DNA of 64,000 nt from Bin87 sp965219925 (GTDB taxonomy: Bacteria > Chloroflexota > Dehalococcoidia > Lucifugimonadales > UBA3495): NCBI GenBank assembly GCA_965219925.1, contig OZ244795.1:930001-994000 (forward strand), written 5' to 3'. Position numbers and translations under genes: made by a program. The notes under the pieces are model-generated. The model saw nothing but the letters and a program-made list of their open reading frames with translations, searched no databases and was not told the origin of the DNA. Positions 26,877-35,301 of this stretch are shown in pieces (within the stretch, counting starts at the first letter, position 1; each line of letters starts with the position of its first letter).

Positions 26877-28534
26877 GAAGAACGACCTGACCCCCGTGGC
26901 GTTGTACGCCCGCGTTTCCAGCGACCGCCAGGACGTGGACCTGTCCGTCGCCGCCCAACTGCGGGCGCTCCGGGACTACGCCGAGAAGAACGGCTACCTG
27001 GTGGTCCGTGAGTTTGTCGATGAAGCCGAGAGCGGGCGCATCGCCGATAGGCCCCAGTTCAGGAAGATGCTGGACGAAGCGGGCAAGCCAGAGGCCCCTT
27101 TCCGCGAGATTCTCGTCTGGAAGTTTTCGAGGTTCACCCGCAAGCGCGAACACGCCGTGACCTTCAAGTCCATGCTCCGGCGCAAGGGCATCCGCGTCGT
27201 CTCCATCACCGAGCACGCCGACGACACCCCCACCGGCAAGCTGATGGAGGCCATCATCGAGTCCGTGGACGAGTTCTACTCGGAGAATTTGGCCCAGGAA
27301 GTGACGCCGGGGGATGCGCGAGGCCGCCTACCGGGGCTTCTGGATGACCACCAACGCCCCCTACGGCTACCGGCGCGTGTACGTCCAGGACGGCGCCAAG
27401 AAGCGCCCCCGCCTGGAACTCAACCCGCCCCACGACGCCGTGGTCCGCCGCATCTTCGACCTCGCCCTCCAGGGCAAGACCTCGCTGGACATCCCCAAGA
27501 CCCTGAACGCCGAGGGAATCCCCTCCTCTAGCGGAAAGCAGTGGAGCAAGACCACCGTCCACAAGCTGCTCACCAACGAAGCCTACACCGGCACCCTGGT
27601 TTGGGGAACCAATGCCAAGGACGGCCAGGAGCCGGTGCGCGTGGAAGACGCCTTTCCCGCCATCGTGTCCCGACAGGAGTTCCAGCGGGTCAGGAAACTG
27701 CTGGAATCCCGCGCCCCGGCGGTCACCCACCCCCGCCGCGCCGCCAGCCCCTACCTGCTCAGCGGCCTGGCCAAGTGCGAATCCTGCAACAAGGCCCTCA
27801 CCGCCTCCGAAGCCAAGAGTGGCAGGTACACCTACTACGTCTGCCAGTCCATCCTCAAGCTGGGTAGTGGATCCTGTGATACCCCCAGGCTCAACGCCAG
27901 GTCCTTTGAGGACATCATCGTCTCCAACATCCTCACCGAGTCCAACGTCGGCGACCTGGTGAAGCTGGTGGACGAGGAGATGGACGGTGTGGCCCGGGAG
28001 CAGCGGCAGAACCTAGAAACCATCGAGGCGGAGCTTGAAGAGGTGAAGCGGAAGCTGGACCGCATCTGGCACTTCGTCGAGAACACCGACCTGGACATGG
28101 CGGACGCGTCGGAGCGAATCCTGGGACACCGCCACCGCCGGGAGCAGTTGGAAGCCGCCGCCGAGGAAGCGCGGGCCGTCCTGTCCCAGCGGAGGGAACT
28201 GCTAGACAGCGCCGACGTCATCGCCGCCTTTGCACGGGACATGAGCGAGTTCCTCAGGACCAGCGAACTCACCGAGACCAAAGCCTTCGTGCGGTCATTC
28301 GTCAAGGAGGTGCTGGTGCGGCCCGGAGGGGCGACGATTGTCTATGCGATCCCCACGCCGGACGACAGTCCCATAGGGGGAGCGGACGCCGCTGAAATCG
28401 CCTTGAATGGCGGAGTTCGCAGTATCGGATACGGTGGTACCCCTGGAGGGACTCGAACCCCCGACGCGCGACTTAGGACGCCGCCGCTCTATCCAACTGA
28501 GCTACAGGGGCAGGGCGCCGAATGGTGGACATAG
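26869..28534 (+). pseudogene. large serine recombinase, frameshifted, reading into tRNA-Arg
   Basis: From ATG 26869 (Shine-Dalgarno GGAGG at 26857-26861) the resolvase domain reads VALYARVSSDRQDVDLSVAA with the nucleophile Ser, EILVWKFSRFTRKREHA and TGKLMEAIIESVDEFYSENL. One extra C near 27307 shifts the frame. The next frame continues MREAAYRGFWMTTNAPYGYR, the recombinase domain (TVHKLLTNEAYTGTLVWG), a zinc ribbon (CESCNKAL ... CQSILKLGSGSC) and a long coiled coil. The native stop is missing: the last 30 codons read through the antisense of tRNA-Arg and end at 28534. Integration into this tRNA probably created the junction. With the frameshift it is presumably inactive. Confidence 0.82.
28435..28511 (-). 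tRNA. tRNA-Arg (anticodon CCT)
   Basis: The minus strand starts GCCCCTGTAGCTCAGTTGG and shows a full cloverleaf. The D arm is GCTC/GAGC, the anticodon loop GTCCTAA with CCT, the T arm has TTCGAGT, and the 3' acceptor CAGGGGT is followed by A and an encoded CCA. The recombinase frame on the other strand runs across it. Confidence 0.93.
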
Positions 28535-28910
28535 CGGGGTTATGCACAACGGCCTGACTAAACATCGCTAACCACCATATTCATCGTGATTATAGCACGG
28601 AGGTTCCGCCAGCAATCGCCTGCTGACGCTTGCTCATGCGTACCCATTTTGTCATTTCTGTATGTGCCAGCGAATTACCTGACACCTAACAGGAATGACG
28701 GGGATGTGCGATGTCCTTCGACGGGCTCAGGACGAGCGTGGTGGGGACGGGTTTTTACACGGATGAACAGGATATTGACCGGGGGTAGGCGACGAGATTG
28801 CCACGTCCCTCGACAAGCTCGGGATGAGCGGAAGATCCTCGCAATGACAGGTTAAGCGGGCACGCGTGAGATGACACTTGCTCATGCGCATACGTCGGTC
28901 CGGTATTCCC
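28535..28910. repeat. mosaic of family A and B repeat fragments
   Basis: No gene is visible. The stretch holds pieces of the family B core (TCCTTCGACGGGCTCAGGAC at 28713-28732 and CCTCGACAAGCTCGGGATG near 28807) intermixed with family A pieces (ACGAGATTGCCACG, TCGCAATGACAGG). It looks like repeats inserted into repeats. Confidence 0.65.
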
Positions 28911-30215
28911 TCACGAAACTGATGCTATGGCGTGGTCCAGTATGTCTGCGGCAAGGTCCATTTGAGCTTCCGTCGTGGTAAATGGCGGGACAAAACGCAG
29001 CACTGAACCACGCCGGCGAACGCTGACGATCAACCCGTTCTCCAGGCACATTCGCCCAATCTGTTGGCCCTGCTCATAAGCAGGATTCTTGCTTTCCCGG
29101 TCGGTAACGAACTCAATTCCCTGGAGCAGCCCTCGACCGCGAACATCGCCCACCAGTTCGTGCCGCTCGCTCAATCGGAGCAGGTGCCCCTGCCAATACC
29201 GCCCAATCCGGTCGGCAACGTCAACCAAACTTTCTTCGAGAATTATGTCCAGGCTGGCAATGGCAGCGTTGCAGGTCAGTGGGTCGTTGGAGTGAGAGTG
29301 AGCCACTACCAGGCCGGTTTCCACGGCCTTCTCCTCAATTTCATCGGTGGTTATGGCGGCGCTGATGGCGATACCACCGCCGAAGTGCTTTGAGATGGTG
29401 AAAATGTCGGGCACAACGCCTTCCTGCTCGAAGGCCCACATCGATCCCAATTTGGCCAATCCGGTCTGCGCTTCGTCGAGAATCAGGAGCATTCCGCGCT
29501 GCTCACAGCGTAGTTTCAACTCCTGCAGCCAACCGGGAGGTGGTTCTATCACGCCGCCGGCGCTGAATAGCGGCTCGGTAATCACTGCGGCCATACGACC
29601 GTCGGCCTGCGCGTCCAGCAACTCAAAGCTGGTGTCCAGGCAGGTGTAGTCGCACGCCGGTTGATTCTGGCAAAAAGCGCACCGGTAGCGGTAAGGGGCG
29701 ATGATGGGGTAGTTGCCGGGCGCATAAGGGCCATATCCCTGATGCCAACCGGAAAAGGTAACGGCCCGGGCGGCGTCGCTCATGCCGTGAAAACTTACCA
29801 CCGGGCTGGCTATTTCGTAGCCGCCGGTGTAGCGTTTGGCGATTGCCATCGCAGCTTCGTTGGAATCGCTGCCCGAGGTGAGGAACATACTGCGGTTCAG
29901 ACCTGGAGGCGTAATCTCCGCCAGCCGGCTGGCGAGGATGATCTCCCGGTCGTTGAACATCGTCATGTGACTGTGAATCAGTGATTCGCAGCTTTCCTGG
30001 AGGGCCTGTACGATACGGGGATGGTTATGGCCCAATGCGGCGCACATCTGCCCGGAATTGAAATCCAGGTACTCCTTTCCGTTGATGTCGCGGACCACTG
30101 AACCGCGACCCCAAACGAATATCGGGCCGGTGACGATGCTCCGGTCCATCCGACTGCGGAAGCTGTACTTCCGCGCCAGGTCCAGCAATTCATCCTCAGA
30201 GTATGTATCTGCCAC
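28911..30215 (-). CDS. class III pyridoxal-phosphate aminotransferase
   Basis: About 434 residues of the omega-transaminase/glutamate-1-semialdehyde aminomutase fold. Landmarks are FLTSGSDSNEAAMAIAKRYT (cofactor phosphate site), the Asp in LLILDEAQTGLAKLGS, and the Schiff-base Lys in DIFTISKHFGGGIAI. FCQNQPACDYTCLDTSFE adds a small cysteine cluster. It transfers an amino group between an amine or amino acid and a 2-oxo acid; the substrate is unknown. GTG at 30215 is chosen because AGGGAGG lies six bases before it. The longer frame to 30317 has no comparable ribosome site and runs toward tRNA-Ala. Confidence 0.9.
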   Translation of the reverse strand: MADTYSEDELLDLARKYSFRSRMDRSIVTGPIFVWGRGSVVRDINGKEYLDFNSGQMCAALGHNHPRIVQALQESCESLIHSHMTMFNDREIILASRLAEITPPGLNRSMFLTSGSDSNEAAMAIAKRYTGGYEIASPVVSFHGMSDAARAVTFSGWHQGYGPYAPGNYPIIAPYRYRCAFCQNQPACDYTCLDTSFELLDAQADGRMAAVITEPLFSAGGVIEPPPGWLQELKLRCEQRGMLLILDEAQTGLAKLGSMWAFEQEGVVPDIFTISKHFGGGIAISAAITTDEIEEKAVETGLVVAHSHSNDPLTCNAAIASLDIILEESLVDVADRIGRYWQGHLLRLSERHELVGDVRGRGLLQGIEFVTDRESKNPAYEQGQQIGRMCLENGLIVSVRRRGSVLRFVPPFTTTEAQMDLAADILDHAIASVS

Positions 30216-30343
30216 AAACAACCTCCCTGAGCTTCGGGTACGGGTCATTCTAGCCCGGCGACCAAACCTGTCAATCCTGACCTGCTTGCTGGCGTCCCAA
30301 CAGGCGGGTTGACGCACGAAATCAGGGGCGAGGAAAGAATCGG

Positions 30344-30416
30344 TGGAGATAGCGGGACTCGAACCCGCAACCTCGGCATTGCGAACGCCGCGCTCTCCCA
30401 GTTGAGCTATATCCCC
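30344..30416 (-). tRNA. tRNA-Ala (anticodon CGC)
   Basis: The minus strand starts GGGGATATAGCTCAACTGG. The anticodon loop is TTCGCAA with stem CGGCG/TGCCG, the T loop is TTCGAGT and the acceptor is TATCTCC. CCA is not fully encoded (CCG follows the discriminator A). Confidence 0.92.
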
Positions 30417-30506
30417 ACGTAGTAGTCGCAGGCTTGAGCCAGGTTGACCACCGATTCATCGTAGCCAACAACTGCCGGCGGTGTCAAGGAACTGCGCTTC
30501 CTCATC

Positions 30507-30800
30507 AGGGGCCTTTTCAAAGTCCTCCGACCTCCGCTCATGGTGAGCTTGTCGAACCATCGGCAACCGTCCTTCGACAGGCTCAGGACGAGCGGGTGGG
30601 GGCACGAGATTGCCACGTCGCTGCGCTGCTCGCAATGACAGGTGGGGGTGGGCGCAGGGCCTTTCGATTCTCCCTCTCCCCTTGTGGGAGAGGGCTGGGG
30701 TGAGGGGTATAGTCTGCCGCAGGATAGTTCCCTATCTCACACCTTCACCCTAACCCTAACCCTCTCCCATCAAGGGAGAGGGGATTTCTGGTAAAATCGA
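30507..30800. repeat. compound repeat: family B left half, family A right half, family C
   Basis: AGGGGCCTTTTCAAAGTCC opens a family B element (30507-30598), which passes directly into the right end of a family A element (CACGAGATTGCCACG to GCAATGACAGG, 30602-30642). Family C follows: inverted CCCTCTCCCC/GGGAGAGGG motifs at 30668-30700 and 30757-30783. No gene is seen between tRNA-Ala and the NHL gene. Confidence 0.7.
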
Positions 30801-30855
30801 AATGCCCTGGGCGTGGGCGCTCCTCGCAATGACAGTCTGCCCCGACCCACAGCTA

Positions 30856-31896
30856 TTACCCGCCGGGGACTACTCGCACGCGGTGGTTGTTGCTGTCGGC
30901 AATGTAGATTGTGCCGTCGGCCGAGATGCCGCAGCCGTGGGGACGGTCCAATCCAGCATCGGTCGCCGGGCCGCCGTCGCCGTGCCTGCCCAGCTGTCCG
31001 CCGGCGATGGTGGTGGCGATGCCGGTATTGGCGTCGATCCGGCGGATGGCGTGGTTCTCGGTATCCACCACGATGATGTTGTCGGCAGCGTCGCAGCGCA
31101 GCGCCTTGGGCGCTCCCCAGGCGGCGGCTAGCGCCGACCCGCCGTCCCCGCTGTAGCCCCTTTCGGCGTCTGCTCCGGCCACCGTTCCCATGATGCCGCC
31201 GGCCGTCACGATGCGGACGCCGTTGCCCTCTCTCTCGGCGATGAACGTATTGCCACGGCCATCCATGCAGACGGCGCGGGCCCCCAGGATGCTGGCCTGC
31301 CGAGCCGGCATACCGTCGCCGCCCCGAACCTTCTCGCCGTTGCCGGCGAATGTATCAATGATCCCGCTGGCCAGGTCGACGCGGCGGATGCGCTGGTCCT
31401 GGATATCAGCGATCAGCAGGCCGCCCCTGCCGTCGAGAAAGCAGTCGTTGGGCTCGCGCAACTGCGCCTGATTCCCGGGGCCGCCGTCGCCCGAATAACC
31501 CGCCTCACCCGTGCCGGCGATGGTCGTAATGATGCCGCTGACTACATCGATTCGGCGGACGGCGGCGTTGAGGCGGTCGACGACGTAAATCGTGCCATCT
31601 GCCTCCACGGCCAGCGCGTAGGGCTCGTACAGCGTGGCTTCGATGGCCGGGCCGCCGTCGCCCGTGTAACCGTCCGCGCCGGTGCCGACCACGGTGGCAA
31701 TCACGCCGGTGGCAGCGTCAACCCGGCGCACGACGTGGTTGCGCGCCTCGCAGAAATACAGGTTGCCGGCAGCGTCAAAATCGCACATGAACGGTTCCCG
31801 CAGCGTGGCATTCCCGGCGGGGCCGCCGTCGCCGGAATAACCGGCTTCTCCGGTGCCGACGATGGTGCGGATGGTTGCATTTTGGAACGACGTCAT
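30856..31896 (-). CDS. NHL-repeat beta-propeller protein
   Basis: A 346-residue protein made of about six repeats of roughly 55 residues. Each has a TIAGTGEAGYSGDGGPA-type turn, a leucine-rich strand (ATLREPF) and a closing NLYFCEARNHVVRRVD-like strand, the NHL pattern. The copy number and spacing fit a six-bladed propeller. No signal peptide or catalytic residues are visible, so it is probably a binding module. ATG at 31896 is chosen because GGAGG lies five bases ahead; the longer frame from 31968 lacks a ribosome site. Confidence 0.9.
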   Translation of the reverse strand: MTSFQNATIRTIVGTGEAGYSGDGGPAGNATLREPFMCDFDAAGNLYFCEARNHVVRRVDAATGVIATVVGTGADGYTGDGGPAIEATLYEPYALAVEADGTIYVVDRLNAAVRRIDVVSGIITTIAGTGEAGYSGDGGPGNQAQLREPNDCFLDGRGGLLIADIQDQRIRRVDLASGIIDTFAGNGEKVRGGDGMPARQASILGARAVCMDGRGNTFIAEREGNGVRIVTAGGIMGTVAGADAERGYSGDGGSALAAAWGAPKALRCDAADNIIVVDTENHAIRRIDANTGIATTIAGGQLGRHGDGGPATDAGLDRPHGCGISADGTIYIADSNNHRVRVVPGG

Positions 31897-31982
31897 GTGG
31901 CCTCCGTGGGCGTTGGCAAAGTTGTGAATATCGGCGGGGGTGCGGCGCTGGTAACGATAGATTCCCAAACCGACCGTTCTAA

Positions 31983-32101
31983 GAAACTATCTCAAAACTG
32001 GCGGGCCGTCCAACCCGTCATTCCCGCGCAGGCGGGAATCCACGACTCACCCTGTCTGCGATCGGACTTTTGGAGAGCATGGCGGATTTTGAGATAGTTT
32101 C
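31983..32101. mobile_element. 119-bp MITE at the dnaA stop codon
   Basis: The 15-bp terminal inverted repeats GAAACTATCTCAAAA and TTTTGAGATAGTTTC are flanked by TAA on both sides (31980-31982 and 32102-32104). A TNA target duplication is what the IS5 elements of this window make, so an IS5-family transposase probably moved it. The dnaA stop codon straddles the junction. The interior includes GTCATTCCCGCGCAGGCGGG, a simple inverted motif. Confidence 0.8.
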
Positions 32102-33531
32102 TAAGTGTACAGCGTATCCCTGATGTTGTTGATGGAGCGACGCAGGCGGTCATCCTTATTGACGGTCTTGCGTATTTTATCGGCGCCGTGAATGACAGTG
32201 CTGTGATTGCGCCCGCCCAGGAATCGGCCCACGTTGGTGGGCGTCAACCCCAGTTCGGCCACCAGCAGGTACATTATCACCTGCCTGGCTTCAGCGATAT
32301 TGGCGGCGCGGCTGCGTCCCAATATTTGCTCACCCGACACCCCGTACTGGCTCGCCACCCGCTGGAGGACGTCTTGCGGCGCAATCACGCGGGGAACGTC
32401 GGGGCCGTGGATGGCGTCCAGCTGCTGGTTGACGCGCTCAACCGTCATGGGCATGTTCATCAGCTGCGACATGGCGACGATGCGGTTGAACGCGCCCTGC
32501 AATTCCCGCACGTTGCTGCTGATCCGGTCGGCGATGACCTCCAGAACGGCGTCAGGCACCGCGGTATGGCCGTCGTCGGCCCACGAATGCAGGATAGCCA
32601 GCCGGGTTTCCAGCGACGGCGGCTGGATGTCGGCCAGCAATCCCCATTGGAAGCGGGAACGCAAGCGGGCTTCCAGCGGAGCGATGGCCTGTGGCGCCCG
32701 GTCGCTGGTCAACACGATTTGCGCCCCAGCCTGGTGCAGGTCATTGAAAGTGTGGAAAAGACTTTCCTGCGTTTGCTCCTTGCCGACCAGGAACTGGACG
32801 TCGTCCATGAGCAGGACATCCAGGTTACGGTAGCGGTCGCGAAATTCCCGCATCGACCGCTTGTTGATGGCAGAAACGAACTCGTTGGTGAACTGCTCGG
32901 AAGTAACGTACAGGGCAGACCGGTTTTGCTGCAGGGCGCGGTTTCCAATGGCATGGAGCAGGTGGGTTTTGCCGAGACCCGGACCCGCATAAACCACCAG
33001 TGGATTGTAGGTCCCTGCCGATGAATCTTCGTCGGCGACCACCGAACAGGCGGCGTGAAAGGCCAGCTGGTTGTTCACACCGACTACGAAATTGTCGAAA
33101 TTGTACCTGGGGTTGCAGGTTGCCGCGTTGGTGGATTTCCAGTCGTAACCGCTGGCCGCCGCGCTCCGTCCCCCCAGGTCGTAATCGCCCGGCACCGCCG
33201 CCTGGCCAGACTTGGGCCGCGCCGTCACGGCGGCCACGGTAGCCTGCTGCGCCTGGTCGGAGGCGGCGACGGAGGGCAGCACCCGGTAGCAGATGCCGGC
33301 GTCGTACCCCAGGGTTTTGGACAATGCTTCCCGCGCCAGCTCCAGGTGGTCGGGCATCTCCAGCCAGGACACCGTGAAGGAACTGGTGGCAGCAACTATC
33401 AGGTCATCAGTCTCCCAACTGTGCCCGACGCAGGGTCGCAGGAACGTATCAAAATGTTCCCGGCGTACCTGCAGCTGCAGGCGACCCAGGACAGCGTGCC
33501 AGACTGAAGCGGCATCGGATAGGTCCGGCAT
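32101..33531 (-). CDS. dnaA: chromosomal replication initiator DnaA
   Basis: A 476-residue AAA+ protein. Domain I is at residues 1-90 (VWHAVLGRLQLQVRREHFDT) and a low-complexity linker is at 90-140. The ATPase has Walker A YAGPGLGKTHLLH at 181-193 and Walker B DVLLMDDVQFLVG at 238-250. The C-terminal helix-turn-helix carries the DnaA signature ELGLTPTNVGRFLGGRNHST. It binds DnaA boxes and opens the replication origin. The neighbours are unusual: no dnaN, recF or gyrB adjoin it, only an NHL protein downstream and a methyltransferase upstream. The stop codon is formed at the edge of a MITE. Confidence 0.96.
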   Translation of the reverse strand: MPDLSDAASVWHAVLGRLQLQVRREHFDTFLRPCVGHSWETDDLIVAATSSFTVSWLEMPDHLELAREALSKTLGYDAGICYRVLPSVAASDQAQQATVAAVTARPKSGQAAVPGDYDLGGRSAAASGYDWKSTNAATCNPRYNFDNFVVGVNNQLAFHAACSVVADEDSSAGTYNPLVVYAGPGLGKTHLLHAIGNRALQQNRSALYVTSEQFTNEFVSAINKRSMREFRDRYRNLDVLLMDDVQFLVGKEQTQESLFHTFNDLHQAGAQIVLTSDRAPQAIAPLEARLRSRFQWGLLADIQPPSLETRLAILHSWADDGHTAVPDAVLEVIADRISSNVRELQGAFNRIVAMSQLMNMPMTVERVNQQLDAIHGPDVPRVIAPQDVLQRVASQYGVSGEQILGRSRAANIAEARQVIMYLLVAELGLTPTNVGRFLGGRNHSTVIHGADKIRKTVNKDDRLRRSINNIRDTLYT

Positions 33532-33945
33532 ATCTAAAAAGGTCTCCTAATCTACGCCCAACGACCGGTGGCAGCGCCGCGGAATGAAGGGATTGAGTCG
33601 GCTGCTGCGGTTGGCAATTCAACGCCTTCGCGAGTGTATGTAACATGATGCTAAGGCTCATCATCTGGGTTGCGCTAGCGAAGCTAATAGATATTTTGTT
33701 CCGCCCCAAACCTAAAATTTGCTTAAGGTCGTTCCTGTCCCCTGTTTGGGATTTTAAACCGACCAACTATCGCGCCTGTCGTCAACGGGCGTGTCCTCCG
33801 GGGCGCTATCGTGGGCCGGCATTGGCCGATAACAACATCTGGTAGAAATCGGTTCCGGGCCGTTCCGGGGAAGCGCTTTTACACCTATTGACGGGTCACT
33901 ACGGCATCTGGGCGGGGCCGGCGTTATGACGCCCGGCCGCGTGGG
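33532..33945. other. dnaA upstream region, no gene; no clear oriC
   Basis: The stretch between dnaA and the methyltransferase gene is relatively AT-rich at 33640-33775 (TAATAGATATTTTGTTCCG, CCTAAAATTTGCTTAAGG). It presumably holds the dnaA promoter. I looked for clustered TTATCCACA-like DnaA boxes and saw none. A GC-rich hairpin GGCCGGCG ... CGCCCGGCC lies at about 33915-33939, just past the methyltransferase stop, and may end its transcript. Confidence 0.4.
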
Positions 33946-35265
33946 CTATCGAGTCGTCGCTTTCAACGCCCCGATCACGTACTCAGTGTGCATCCTGCGC
34001 TCGATTCCCGACGGATCGCTGCGCTGATTTCCGTTTCGCGCCGGCATCATCCGGCGGTCCCGGTCAATCGGGCGCGGAACCACCCCGATCACTTCCAGCC
34101 CAGCCTGTCCGGCAATGTCGGCCAGGCAATCATGGGTGGGAATCAATACTCCACGCATCACCGAGGGGCCCACCACCATAACGGTTGCAGACCCGGGACG
34201 CAGCACCCGGGCCATCTCACCGATGGCGGCAGCCATGTCGGAAAAATAGCGCGCCAGCACGCGCGCCCGGGCCGCATCGATCACCGCCAGCTCAGCCGTT
34301 ATCGCCTGCACCGACGCCGGCAAACCGGCGCTGGATCCGACGTTCGCGTGGCGCTCTGCGCCAATATACCGGGAGCGCAAACGGGACAGGCGGGGCACCG
34401 GCTCACCCAACCAGGCCAACGAAAACTTGTGCGCCCGCATGTAATCCAGCGCGTTGGCGTAGGGGGGCGACGTTACGATCAGGTCCACGGTGTCGCAGCT
34501 GAGGGGCAACCGGCGCGAATCGCCAGCCACCACGGCGCTGACGCCGACGGTTGTGGAATCCACGGCGGCGTAGGCATCCACAGCCCGATTCAGGAGGGTC
34601 TGGAACAACCGCAAGGGACGGCGGGGTGTTTTGTCGTCAACGCGGTGGGGTCGCGTGTGGGCAAGGTCTCTGGCCCGGGATACCCCGCCGGACTTGGTGA
34701 CGATGGTGGACGATAAGATTACCTGCAGCAGGTTCCGCAGGCTGTGGTCCGGCTCGGAGCGAACCGCCAGAGCGAGGGCCGCCAGTTCCTCCTGGGTTGC
34801 CGGGAGAAACCAGTAATCGATGAATCTCAACGTGACGGCGTCCATTTGGTTGCGCACGGCAGAGAGTGGATCGGCAGGACGGGCCAGGCCGGCGTACAGG
34901 TTCGCGGCGCGGTTCAGGGCAGATTCTCCGGCCTGTCGAACCACAGCCGGGTCTAAAGCGGTAGTGCGCGCCATGCTCTGGCGGCGGGCCAGCGGGTCCA
35001 GATCCACGCCAATGACCAAGCGATGGGCAAGCCAGCCCTCCAGCAGCGTTGCCCCCGATCCGCACATGGGGTCCAGCACGGTATCGCCAGGAGCAGAGAG
35101 GCCGTTTACGAAGTAACCGGCCAGGCCGTAGGGGAAGCGGGCGGCGAAGGGATGCAGGGCGTGCAGAGGGTGGGAATCACGCGCCGGGGTGTTGAAACCC
35201 AGGTCGCCGGCCAGCAGGTTATTGAGACGCTCCCGGCCGGCTGTTGTGGTGGTTGGCACAATCAA
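33946..35265 (-). CDS. DNA modification methylase (TSPPY type)
   Basis: A 439-residue class I methyltransferase. Motif I DTVLDPMCGSGATLLEGWLA binds S-adenosylmethionine. Motif IV is LIVTSPPYANALDYM, the TSPPY variant typical of N4-cytosine and some N6-adenine enzymes. Motif X-like HPFAARFPYGLAGYFV precedes motif I, so the order is circularly permuted (beta class). No restriction endonuclease adjoins it, so it may be an orphan methylase or act in regulation. The start is TTG at 35265 as the longest frame; a GTG two codons on is equally possible. Confidence 0.85.
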   Translation of the reverse strand: MIVPTTTTAGRERLNNLLAGDLGFNTPARDSHPLHALHPFAARFPYGLAGYFVNGLSAPGDTVLDPMCGSGATLLEGWLAHRLVIGVDLDPLARRQSMARTTALDPAVVRQAGESALNRAANLYAGLARPADPLSAVRNQMDAVTLRFIDYWFLPATQEELAALALAVRSEPDHSLRNLLQVILSSTIVTKSGGVSRARDLAHTRPHRVDDKTPRRPLRLFQTLLNRAVDAYAAVDSTTVGVSAVVAGDSRRLPLSCDTVDLIVTSPPYANALDYMRAHKFSLAWLGEPVPRLSRLRSRYIGAERHANVGSSAGLPASVQAITAELAVIDAARARVLARYFSDMAAAIGEMARVLRPGSATVMVVGPSVMRGVLIPTHDCLADIAGQAGLEVIGVVPRPIDRDRRMMPARNGNQRSDPSGIERRMHTEYVIGALKATTR

Positions 35266-35301
35266 CGCAACCTGTCCCGCCCGCCAGCCAGTCTCGCGGA
35301 A

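Noticed and set aside
30215..30317. Longer N-terminus for the class III aminotransferase
   Set aside because: The extension is basic and runs toward the tRNA-Ala gene; the AGGGAGG site fits the GTG at 30215.
33532..33945. Replication origin next to dnaA
   Set aside because: No cluster of DnaA boxes or AT-rich 13-mer-like repeats was visible; the region is described only as a gap.
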